64,000 nt of DNA. It comes from Allodiplogaster sudhausi. Taxonomy: Eukaryota > Nematoda > Chromadorea > Rhabditida > Diplogasteridae. This document shows positions 55,901 through 64,000 of the stretch, one piece after another; position 1 is the first letter of the stretch; every line of letters begins with the position of its first letter. The notes beneath the pieces are model-generated. The model saw nothing but the letters and a program-made list of their open reading frames with translations. It searched no databases and was not told the DNA's origin. Made by a program: the position numbers and the translations under genes. The stretch is taken from NCBI GenBank assembly GCA_945643635.1, contig CALZFC010000015.1:5417001-5481000 (forward strand), read 5' to 3'.

Positions 55901-58368
55901 ACCAGAGACCTATCGCCTGCACGTCGAGTCGACCTCTTCGAGTCGAATCACCGGTGAGGGTTAAAAAGGAACCGTCTATTTTACATACCCACCCTGATTT
56001 TTGCATTCAATCTAGTAAGTCTCCATATTGCGAATTAATTTTTTTGAATTCATGCTTTCTCTGTAGTTCGTAAGTCCACTTATTGTTTACGTCGATTTTT
56101 GTATAGTTAACATTATAATTCCATTAATTTTCTGCTTTTCCATGCTCCATTTTTCTTACACTATGTTTTAATGGTCCGATGTTGAAATTACGACCTTTCG
56201 CCAAATTTGACGGTCGTTGAAAATGCCGAGCCAGTTTTGACAACCGTAAAAAATGCCTTGCCAATTTTGACTGCATCAAAATTTGCCGGACTTTTTTGAC
56301 GCCTGCTAAAACCCTGCCATTTTTGCTAGCCGCCAAAATTGGCAAGCTGATTTGGCAAAGTTTTCACTCTAATATTTTGGCTTGGCAAATTTTGCAGTTG
56401 GTCAATTCTGGCAGGTAATCTAGGCAGATTTATCAGCTGCTTTTTTTGGCAAAAAGGCCCACTCCTCCTCGAGAAGCTGTGACAAATTTTTCGACCATTT
56501 TCTGTGCCATTTTCTTTTAACACTTGTACAATTTTGCCTCGCCACTTTTGACTCGTATGTTTTTTGGCTTCGTTCTTTTTGTCATTTTAGACTGCTGTTT
56601 ATTTTGACGCGATGAATAAACATTGATGACATTCTTGACAATCATACAATTTGTCATGGCATGATAACTGGGTTTGAGAACTGGCAAATTTGCTTGCCAA
56701 AAATAACAGCAAAACTGAAAATTGCAGAAAAAAACCAAATTTTTTAATTGACACTGTCTTATATACACCGTATGCTATTTTTAAATATCCCGCGGTTTTA
56801 ACGTTCATACGAATACTGAGTATCGTGGTAGCTACCCAAATTCTTGCAACAAGCCGCGCGGTTTGGAGGGCCGTGCTAATTGCACACCTGTTGATGTTCG
56901 TGCATGCGATAGAGTGGAAGTTCTCCAGGCCAATCCAGAAGTCCTTTCTGTCAGGGATGCCGAATCCTTGGATATAGTCAGTGAAGGTTCTCGACTCCGT
57001 GTTCAACGAATTCTGTTGAAGAGGCAGGAAGGAAGTCAAAAGAAAGAAAGAGAAGAAGAAACCGGAGAAGTTCCACTGGCGAGTGTCCAGCCACCGCAAC
57101 TCTTCTCCATGTCACAAAGCACTTTTACTACTTCATTCGAGTAAGCAATTGGTGTGATCCTAGGAAGGATATACTGCATCAAGCAGTGCGATCTTTATTA
57201 CTAAAAATTGCATTCGCACTCATAGACGCCGGATTTGGTGACGTTGTGGTACTTCTTGAGAGCGGCGCTGTCAATCTTCTTCGTGAATTGACTGCGTTCT
57301 TATTTTTAATAGCTTCGAATGTCCACCTCAAACCCTTCCTTGCAAACGCATCGCCTTTCTCCGCCCACGGCACGGCACTCCGAGGAAGCAGAGCAAATCA
57401 GAATCTCAAAATAGCATACAAGTTATATTCATGGAAGTATGTATGTATGCATGTACATACATAAAGTACCGCTCAACGGTGAGGGGTCAATTCTATATGT
57501 CGGCTAATGGCGGCCGCTGCCAAATGGACCAAGTGGAATATCTCGCTGTGGAAAACGTTTTCAGGCAAATCACATGTCAATATGAGATCCTTGAATTTTT
57601 CTTCATCAATCACGTTAAACAAATCATGAAAAATGCAGCAAAACAAATGCAGCAAAAGATTTGCTCCGCTTGGGGTTCGAACCTGCGACACACGAAATAC
57701 TCTAACGCAGCAATTACATATGTCACCGTACGTCATGAAAATGCTAATTTCACAAATTTTTAAGATTGAAAAGTAGTTTCTAAAATCAGTATCCATTCAT
57801 GATTCAAGAAATCTAATAGCAATAACAAAATGAAGTCACTCATATTTACTACTTCAATAATCGAATGTAATAATTTAGTCTACCCTTCTCGTTATCGGGC
57901 ATCGTGTGATGTGAATTCGCGTATTATGAGCGATGATCTCAGCTGCGCCAAGATATGAGATTGCACTGCAAAGGAAAGCGTTTCTTCCTGCGATATATTT
58001 GATTGACTTCTCATTGTTCTTGCCATCCCTTTTCATAATAATTTCCATTTCATTAGCGAAGCAATAATTGGGCTAATGCCGTCGGACGAGATACTCCATT
58101 TCTTCCCTTGACCTCGAAGTCACAACCAGCGGGGAGATTGGAAATGCTCGGCCGGGTCAGTAGATATGGACAAGTTGTGTCTGAAAGGAGTTGGATATTG
58201 TTTAAGACAAATGAGAGGTACCATGGTATTACCATGGTAATCGAACTGCAGGTGGTCGAAGGTGGCGATGTGAGGCTCTCCGTGTTCGATGCAGCAGTGG
58301 CGGCCTTTGATCATCAGCGCAGACCCGCTCTTCAGCAGAAAAAGCGAGAGGAGGAGAAGACAGTTCAT
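49932..58368 (-). CDS. Secreted vWD-EGF-fibrinogen-related protein, copy B
   Basis: Starts at 58368 with signal peptide MNCLLLLSLFLLKSGSAL. A von Willebrand D start follows (CCIEHGEPHIATFDHLQF), split by a 52-nt intron (58232-58181) before TTCPYLLTRPSIS and CDFEVKGRNG. After unresolved exons an EGF-like piece (SECRAVGGERRCVCKEGFEV) lies near 57380-57330. The fibrinogen domain then comes in exons 57298-57220 (KYHNVTKSGVYE), 57159-57063 (VVKVLCDMEKSCGGWTLA), 57012-56888 or -56836 (TFTDYIQGFGIPDRKDFWIG), 50390-50276 (KKDGWISWDASAVGPPFG), 50221-50137 (SGWWFDEKS) and 50079-49932 (LSNLKAPSANCEE, then WNQEPIREVSS and stop). Family members are extracellular lectin-like or matrix proteins. The ending lacks the IRP motif of copy A. 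The 6.5-kb intron holds the 5.9-kb inverted-repeat element. The exon at 57012 ends out of phase unless it runs to 56836, so this may be a decaying copy. Confidence 0.7.
51040..51500. repeat. Degenerate TTGGCAA / TTTTGACGGC repeats, left end of the 5.9-kb element
   Basis: At least ten irregular units of 20-35 bp combining TGGCAA with TTTGACGGC or TTTAACGGC. The counterpart at 56180-56480 is on the opposite strand. Confidence 0.75.
51536..51600 (+). other. 5S rRNA-like fragment
   Basis: CAGATCACTAAAGTTAAACA followed by CAACGTC resembles the 5S rRNA internal promoter region (GATCACCGAAGTTAAGCAACGTC). The remainder diverges, so it is at best a 5S-derived relic or SINE-like remnant. Confidence 0.3.
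52880..53000. other. GC-rich island inside the 5.9-kb element
   Basis: A CGCG-rich block (GCGTCGGGGTGTTCGCGCCG...) in AT-rich surroundings, upstream of the mini-exon series. The frame VRRGVRADVAPMPRLD is open on the plus strand, with no recognised product. Confidence 0.35.
53138..53346. repeat. Nested palindrome of about 210 bp
   Basis: TTGCACGATGTACGGTGACG at the left pairs with GTACTGCATCGTGCACCGTG at the right. An inner pair TGCACGGTTCACG / CGTGAACTGTGCA forms a second stem. Confidence 0.7.
53490..55953 (+). other. Series of five GC-rich mini-exons with good splice sites
   Basis: Five GC-rich islands in AT-rich DNA are each bounded by AG and GT: 53490-53567, 53916-53979, 54727-54795, 55095-55190 and 55888-55953. 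The best donors are GTGAGG, GTGAGT and GTGAGG. Exons 2-4 share one open frame (GDYAEATGVLVRRRLG, then HEQRVLLDEVDGSTRGR, then EWMEVPGYLLIW and stop), but no ATG opens it upstream. Another frame from the ATG in exon 1 gives about 46 residues. It may be a spliced non-coding RNA, a captured gene fragment or a decayed transposon gene. Confidence 0.4.
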
Positions 58369-59017
58369 TCACTCTAGAAGTAAGGAATTGCTTAAAAGCG
58401 ATTCAAACACACCGGAAAGATATCGCGATACATGAAGTGTGAGATCGTCAAAAACACATATGTACATACTGCGAAAGTTATACATATGTTTATATAAATG
58501 AGACGTGGACCCGAAATATCCCTGCTACCAGACACCGAAGGCGGACAATTCGACGGCTCCTTGTTACGGCAAATAACAAAGAGAAAGAGAGAAGTGCTTT
58601 CCTCCAAACGAAGGTGTCTGCGATGGAAGGCGGAGATTCTAACTGTAGTAGTCATGACAAAAATGTCGAGAATTTAGTGTAACATTCAAAGCAAAGGAGT
58701 AAATTGGCATAACAATTTTCTGTGATGACCATTCGATATTATATTGAAGAAGAATCTGACATGTTGCTCATTCAATAAGAATTTTGAATTATCTTTGAAC
58801 AGGCTCTAATGGAATTGCATTTTTTCACCTTACAGACTGTCTTGAGAGGACATTACAGTGCTCCTGATGAAGCTATCTTTTTCTCCAAACGAAGGTGTCT
58901 GCGATGAAAGACTTTTCACAAGCTGTCGGAGTCTTGTATTGAGAAATTGCATTGGTTGATACAAGTGACAGAGGAATGTTCGACAATTGCATTTATTCAC
59001 AAGACTTCAAAATAAAT
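58369..59017. other. Intergenic region between fibrinogen genes A and B
   Basis: The gene B promoter should lie here. The phrase TCTCCAAACGAAGGTGTCTG occurs at about 58604 (one base different) and again at about 58889, a partial duplication. No gene is seen. Confidence 0.4.
58992..58997 (-). terminator. Polyadenylation signal AATAAA for fibrinogen gene A
   Basis: TTTATT on the plus strand, 20 nt downstream of the stop codon at 59018-59020 of gene A. Confidence 0.6.
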
Positions 59018-62000
59018 TCAGCAATTGAAATCAGTAGGCCGAATCCACATGAAGGCCTCGCGAAGTGGTTCTCCATTCCAGGCGAAACGTTTTCTGACGC
59101 TCACATACTCGACGAATTCTGTCTTTGCCTCGCAGTCGCTGGGCGGAGCGTTCAGATTGGACGTTGAGAAGCCACTGTGACAATCAGTTGAGATGGGCGT
59201 ATTTTATAAACTGAACACTGACGATTTTTCATCGAACCACCATCCGCTGGTTGGTAGGCGAATATCATTTGGCAGGGAAGAAGAAGAGGATCGCGATTCA
59301 CACCACTCTTCAAATTGACAACACAAATAATACATGTTTCTGCATGAAATTTTAGCACGCCAGTATATTACATTTCTAAAATATTTTTTCTATTTTAAAC
59401 ATCTATCTGACTCGGATCCCGATACTCGGCTCGATCAACAAAACCGAAAGGAGGGCCCACTGAGCGGGTATCCCACGAGATCCAGCCGTCTTTTTTGCTG
59501 CGATCCTTCTCTCTTCCTTGACATTCCTGTCACAGAGTAAATAAATGGCTGGTGAATAAGTTTCTATTATTTCATCTACGGGGATACAAAGTAATCAATG
59601 ATGTTTGAGTAGTAACCATGTTCTCGCCTGTGTTATGTTAACGCGGTAGTCGGCAGTTTTATCGAGCACCGAAAATGTTTGGTAGGCGCAATTAGTATTG
59701 CTGTTATCAAGGATGGCCAGGCCCGGGCCTGGCCCGGGCCGGGCCCGAGGCCCGGCCCGGCCCGGCCCGGCCCGGGCCCGGCCCGCATGGCATAGGGCCC
59801 GGCCCGGGCCCGGCCCGCAGAGTGGCGGGCCGGCCCGGGCCCGGCCCGCATCTGAAATTCAAATCCGGGCCCGGCCCGGGCCGGGCCCGGATTTGAATTC
59901 CCAGGTCGTTTAGCACTCTATTTCCCAGGTCGTTTAGCACTCTATTGAAGTCCCAGGTCGTTTAGCACTCTATTTTTACTTCCAGATGGATGAAGTGGAC
60001 GAATTCGAGCGGGAGAACGTAATCGTTCTCGATGAGAGACCCGACAACTGGCTTCCGCCAGATAAGCCGGCTGAGAAGATGACGAAAGAGGAACTCATGC
60101 AGGTCTCCAGATATGAGGAGAGCCTTCTCATCTACAAGGAGAAGACTCGAGGGATGTTGACGGTTTTCTACCATTTCGATCGAGCAAAGCCAATGAAGAA
60201 GACCAGTTTTTTGGCCTGCCTTCGATGCTCCCCACCAGTTTTCTTCAAGTGTAATGCTGGTGGTCATATTTCGTCAGTTGGTTTATTATTTATTATTTAT
60301 TATTTATTATTCACTTCGTCGACCGTCATTGGCATTTATGCATTCAGAAGACATAATAAGCGAGTGCATGCTTCTGACGACGACCGCGTGACGACTCCTT
60401 CAATCAAGAAACATTTTTGCGGGCCTACGCTTCCTCCTGAAGGGCGACGACAATTAGCAGAAGCCGTTGCCCGATTCGCGATTGGTACTGGCTGCTCATT
60501 CAATGCTCTGTCCTCGAGTGACTTTGCAGATCTGTACAACACAATTGTTACTCTTACGTCAGTTTAATCTCTAATTGCCCATTTCTTATTTTAAAAAAAT
60601 ATTAATTTCCAGAGCTGCAAGCGGATCGGCTAAAGAAGTTCCATCTCGCAAAGTTATTGCACGTACAACTCATTCTATTGCATTACAAGAGATGCGAGCT
60701 CTGACTGCTGAGGTTAACTGCTACCACAATTTTTGCTAGCTCTACAGGTTCACTTTACAGTTGACAAAGGTTAGCTCTGACTCGCGATTCATGTCAATTA
60801 GCTGTGATTACGGCGAGCGTGGCGGGCGCTCGTTCGCTTCCGTTGTTGTTCACTTCCTAAAAGACGGGAAATGCACTTCCCGAACAATCGGTTTCATGGA
60901 AGTTGGCGACGAGACTAAGTCGTCAAACTTTGTGAGCATCAATTAAACTAAGGAATGTAAGATTCGGTGTGTCTTTTGCCTTTTAGATCTTCTCACAGTT
61001 GATTGACGCATGTCGCCCTCATGGGCTGCAATCTCAGCTGACCAAACGTTTCATCTTCGTTTCTGACGCCGGAGCCAATGTTCTGAAGGCCGGACGAGAC
61101 AACTTTCGCATGAGTACGTCTTTCAGACACAAAAAATTATAATTGTAAAAATAAAGTAAAAAATTAATAGGTATCGTTTGTGCCGCGCATCGCTTGAACA
61201 CTTGGGTTAAGCGAGGCTTCTACCCCTACGCGAATGATGTTGCACATCACGCTGACATTGCGAAGCTAGGAGTGCGACTACAGAAAGCATGCGCGACGGT
61301 CTCAAGTTATATACGAGCACGAAAAGCGGTCAGTTTTATCATTATTTTCAAAGAAGAGGAAAGAAAATTATTTAGGAATTCGCTGAATTCCGCATGCCTC
61401 GTGCTTATGTGCAGACACGATGGCTCTCAGCTCTTCACACAATGGAGGACATCGAAGAAATCTTGGATCGGCTCATCGACATTGTCGACACTGCAGACAC
61501 TTCTAACTTTGCGGTAAGCTTATATGGTTGTTCTTGAATTCACTTATATTACATATGTTTCAGGAGTCTATTCGGACACTTGAGAAGAACCGTGATGCAC
61601 TGTGCGCCCTAATTAAACTCATGTCTGTCTTCGAAACACCGATGAAGCGTCTTCAGGTAGCTCTGTTTTTCGCTCTGTCTTTAATGCATGTATTCCTTAA
61701 TGTAATATTGCAGTCTAATGAAAGCTGCACCATTGGTCTCGTTGTCCCGTACATCCTCGGCATCGAGCAGGAGCTCGAAAAGGCTTCCGCCAGCAGTTGC
61801 GAAACTTCAAAAGAATTTGCGGCTGCGCTGATAACGGCGTATGCAGAGATCAAGAAGGACTTCTACACCCCTCTCCATCGCGCAGCTTCACTTCTGGATA
61901 CGCGAGCCAGCCGCATGAGACAGCACTTCAATAGAAACCACCAGTTTCTTGTTCAGGTTAACCATAATAATTCTCTCAATTACCATAGAATTGCAATTTA

Positions 62001-63830
62001 CAGTGCAAGGAGGACGTCGAAGAAATTGACTACTTGCTTACGGCGGCATCCTCTCCGTCTCTCTCCTCGCAGAGTCAAGCGGAACAGGCATCTCCATCTG
62101 ATGCTCTTCTGATGGGGGAGACGGATAGCAAGGATGGGACCCTGCGTGACGAACTCGATGAATTCTATCTCACCGGCCCCAGTAATGTTGACCCATTCGA
62201 ATACTGGCAGAACAAAACGGATAGCATGCCTTTGTTAGCTCCTCTTGCCCTTTCCATTCTTACCGTTCCTGCAACAAGCGCCCAGACAGAGCGCTCCTTC
62301 TCCCGCTTGCATCATCTCATGAGTGACTATCGACATCGCCTGTCTGATGCCAGCATTCAAGCCCTCATTACCGTTTCCATGAACCGTGTAAAAATTGTTG
62401 GAGATGACAAGGATGACGAGCATGATGATGACATGGAAGAATGAGATGCCGCTAATCTTTTCCTAATGTTTTGTTCTTGTTTTATTCATCTGATCACTTA
62501 TGCTTCTCTATCGTTCTCGCTCTCTCTCACTCTCTTGTTTCCTCATGGTTTCCGTATGTATGTTTCTGGTTCTGGACACCTTGTTTCTTGTTTCGTTTTA
62601 GGTGCTAAATAAAGAAGAAACGCCAGCAAATTTATGCAATAGCACGTGATAATGATATTACAGGCAGAAATTCAGTCTTAATTTTTCATTTGAAATTTGA
62701 AATTTGGTCCGGGCCCGGCCCGGGCTTGGCCCGGGCCGGGCCCGGGAACTTAAGGCCCGGCCCGGCCCGCCAGATATTTTTGAAAGACGGGCCCGGGCCG
62801 GGCCGGGCCTACGATTCCAGGCCCGGCCCGGGCCCGGCCCGGACGTTGCCGGGCCGGCCCGGGCCCGGCCCGCTGAGTGGCGGGCCCGGCCCGGGCCGGC
62901 CCGGGCCTGTTTTTGGCCATCCTTGGCTGTTATCACAGTGAGTGAGTTCAACTCTCAAGCTGCAAGCGTCACTGATTTTGAAAACATTGCCACAAGTTAA
63001 AGGAATTCAATTTGAAACTCAACCGTATTCTATTTAAATTTTTATGAATTTCTTAGTCATATAAAATCACAAAAACGTACTTGCCCAATATTCAAGCAAA
63101 AGAAGGCGAATTTAAAATTCAGTGAATCACACCATTATAGGAAAAGGTACCTGTTCGTGCTGGCAGTGGTAATGGCAGAAAGAGCCAATCCAGACGTCCT
63201 TCATTTCTGGATCTCCAAAACCTTTCACGTAGTCAGCGAAAGTATTCGTGCGGCAACTCGAGGAGCACTGAAACATCCTTTAAGTTTAAAGGGCAAAACA
63301 CTTCCTAGGAAGAAGACCTGGAAGCTACTGCTGATGAGAGTCCAGCCACCACAATTCGTTTCCATGTCACATCTCACTTTAACTACCAAATCCGAGTTGG
63401 GCAGCGGCATTATTCTTGAATTGTATTAATTATCGAAATAGAGGTATTGTCAAGGAGGCATTCGCACTCGTAGACGCCGGATTTGGTGACGTTGTGGTAC
63501 TTCTTGAGAGCGGCGCAGTCAATCTTCGGCGTGAATTGACTGCAGATCGGGCCAGACCAGCGGTTGTTGCAGTCACTCGAAGTGGAACCCGTGCCGCCAA
63601 CTAAACATAAATCAATACACATTCATTTTACGGAACATACACATATAAATATTTAAAACGGAGCGTACTAACCTCTGTCCGTTATGCATTTTCCTCTGCC
63701 TTCGTGTTCTCCACACCGTTTCTTGCAATCTTCTCTTTCTTTGCAGATCATACCGTCGCCATAAAAACCAATAATACTCCTTCGATTATAAAAAAAACCA
63801 TTCCCTATATCACAAACACCTCCGTCGACG
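59018..63830 (-). CDS. Secreted EGF/fibrinogen-related protein, copy A (5' end beyond window)
   Basis: Paralogue of copy B, located upstream of it on the same strand. An EGF-like exon ends at 63673 (GFYGDGMICKEREDC, GEHEGRGKCITDR; its 5' border is approximate). Exons in phase follow: 63600-63468 (DCNNRWSGPICSQ, KYHNVTKSGVYE), 63414-63318 (VVKVRCDMETNCGGWTLIS), 63267-63151 (NTFADYVKGFGDPEMKDVWIG), 59526-59412 (KKDGWISWDTRSVGPPFG), 59307-59223 (PTSGWWFDEKS) and 59174-59018 (SNLNAPPSDCEA, WNGEPLREAFMWIRPTDF, stop). These match the fibrinogen C-terminal domain from its first Cys to the final IRP motif. Exons of 97, 115 and 85 nt have exactly the same lengths as in copy B. The 3.6-kb intron 59527-63150 is filled by an hAT transposon. 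Upstream signal peptide and vWD exons are expected past the right edge, by analogy with copy B. Confidence 0.75.
59900..59974 (+). repeat. Three 23-bp subterminal repeats at the 5' end of the hAT element
   Basis: Three identical copies of CCCAGGTCGTTTAGCACTCT plus ATT at 59900-59922, 59924-59946 and 59952-59974, just ahead of the transposase start. They are candidate transposase binding sites or promoter elements. Confidence 0.85.
59986..62444 (+). CDS. hAT-family transposase, 655 residues, 10 exons
   Basis: hAT transposases cut and paste DNA with a DDE RNase-H core interrupted by a helical insert. Exons, all in phase: 59986-60272, 60348-60557, 60613-60712, 60761-60931, 60987-61113, 61171-61328, 61376-61513, 61564-61656, 61714-61956, 62004-62444 (1,968 nt). 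A BED-like zinc finger lies near residues 78-105 (CLRC...GGHIS|RHNKRVH). The catalytic region shows ISCDYGERGGRSFASVVVHF (first Asp), FVSDAGANVLKA (second Asp) and the helical-domain motif CAAHRLN. TRWLSALHTMEDI and AASLLDTR follow. The C-terminal dimerisation segment reads PATSAQTERSFSRLHHLMSD, with the likely catalytic Glu. There are no internal stops. An AATAAA follows at about 62607. The start at 59986 is the first ATG after an AG that could also be an acceptor, so a 5' leader exon is possible. Confidence 0.9.
62707..62907. repeat. GC-rich subterminal repeat zone, 3' side of the hAT element
   Basis: CCCGGGCCCGGCCCGG-type repeats, complementary to the 5' zone at about 59718-59893. The two ends of the transposon could pair over some 180 bp. 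Confidence 0.9.
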
Positions 63831-64000
63831 ATATTTTACAATATTTAGTTTCATTTTTTTCTATTAAAAATTTCATTACTGAGAGAAAATTTACTGCATA
63901 TTGTGCAGTACAAATTTCGTTATACGTTCGTAGTACGTACATATGTACGTATGTAGTTTTTAGCTCGCCGTTTCGTGACATGAACTTTCATTATATTTGG

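Larger units (their letters stand above)
50823..56773. mobile_element. Terminal-inverted-repeat element of unknown family, about 5.9 kb
   Basis: The sequence TATATAAGACAGTGTCAA at 50829 recurs inverted at about 56766. The ends match for about 85 bp through TTTTCTGCAATTTTCAG and TTTTGCTGTTATTTTTGGCAA. Inside each end lies a zone of degenerate TTGGCAA/TTTTGACGGC repeats. No clear target duplication and no transposase motif was seen. It occupies almost all of the largest intron of fibrinogen gene B. It could be a non-autonomous element, or two solitary repeats flanking host DNA. Confidence 0.6.
59708..62925 (+). mobile_element. hAT transposon, apparently complete, perfect 8-bp target duplication
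   Basis: A 3,218-bp element. The ends CAAGGATGGCCA are inverted at 59708 and 62925, and the target duplication GCTGTTAT lies at 59700-59707 and 62926-62933. Subterminal zones are built from CCCGGGCCCGG-type GC repeats on both sides (about 59718-59893 and 62707-62907). It carries an uninterrupted multi-exon transposase gene. It lies inside an intron of fibrinogen gene A, antisense to it. The intact ends, duplication and coding region imply a recent insertion that may still be autonomous. Confidence 0.93.

Noticed and set aside
57640..57735. tRNA-like B box (GGTTCGAACC, minus strand) near 57680
   Set aside because: The context GTGTCGCAGGTTCGAACCCC looks tRNA-derived, but I could not fold a T-stem, acceptor stem or D-arm. 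It may be a SINE relic, but not a tRNA gene.
58120..58240. Frameshift in the vWD domain of copy B
   Set aside because: The apparent shift disappears when a 52-nt intron (GTAATA...CTTTCAG) is removed; the reading then continues into TTCPYLLTRP.
59633..59940. Gly/Pro/Arg-rich frames over the hAT ends (also 62658-63000)
   Set aside because: Low-complexity translations of GGCCCGG repeats, present in several frames on both strands.

Overview
This is a stretch of animal nuclear DNA, most likely from an invertebrate with a fairly compact genome. Every recognisable gene is split by GT-AG introns, many only about 50-60 nt long. The gene families are metazoan: SHPRH, BTBD1/2, a plasma-membrane Ca2+ ATPase and fibrinogen-related secreted proteins. 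The DNA is full of class II transposons and GA/CT microsatellites. The phylum cannot be fixed from sequence alone. A nematode or another small ecdysozoan or spiralian is possible, but this is a guess.

Layout. 1-2.4 kb: 3' part of an unidentified proline-rich gene on the minus strand, running off the left edge. 2.4-6.1 kb: GA/CT tracts, some unassigned exon-like pieces and a small foldback element. 6.3-14.8 kb (minus): an SHPRH-type SNF2 helicase/RING ubiquitin ligase. 15.7-17.5 kb (plus): a four-exon gene for a 105-residue acidic, tail-anchored membrane protein I cannot name. 19.7-26.2 kb (plus): a BTBD1/BTBD2 orthologue (BTB-BACK-PHR). Its largest intron holds a 3.3-kb foldback element, which itself carries a nested Merlin-like transposon. 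26.2-39.4 kb: about 13 kb with no confident gene, dominated by (CT)n/(GA)n tracts. 39.4-48.5 kb (plus): a complete PMCA calcium pump in 33 exons (1,174 residues if the joins are right). 49.9-63.8 kb (minus): two tandem fibrinogen-related genes. The downstream copy (B) starts with a signal peptide and a von Willebrand D domain; both copies carry a fibrinogen C-terminal domain.

The most striking part is the last 14 kb. The two fibrinogen-related paralogues share intron positions and exon lengths (97, 115 and 85 nt in both). The same intron has been invaded independently in each copy. In copy A it holds a 3.2-kb hAT transposon with a perfect 8-bp target duplication and an apparently intact 655-residue transposase. 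In copy B it holds a roughly 5.9-kb terminal-inverted-repeat element of unknown family. That element's interior carries a row of GC-rich mini-exons with good splice signals on the opposite strand. Other mobile elements sit in introns of the left-edge gene, SHPRH, the tail-anchored gene and BTBD. Most can be delimited to the base by inverted repeats and target duplications. The nested Merlin-like element even has its empty site preserved in the opposite arm of the host foldback.

The genes have no evident shared pathway. This looks like an ordinary chromosomal neighbourhood of housekeeping and secreted-protein genes shaped by transposons. Exon coordinates were worked out by hand from splice signals, reading phase and family knowledge. 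PMCA, most of BTBD, hAT and fibrinogen exons chain in phase, while several SHPRH exon borders stay unresolved.
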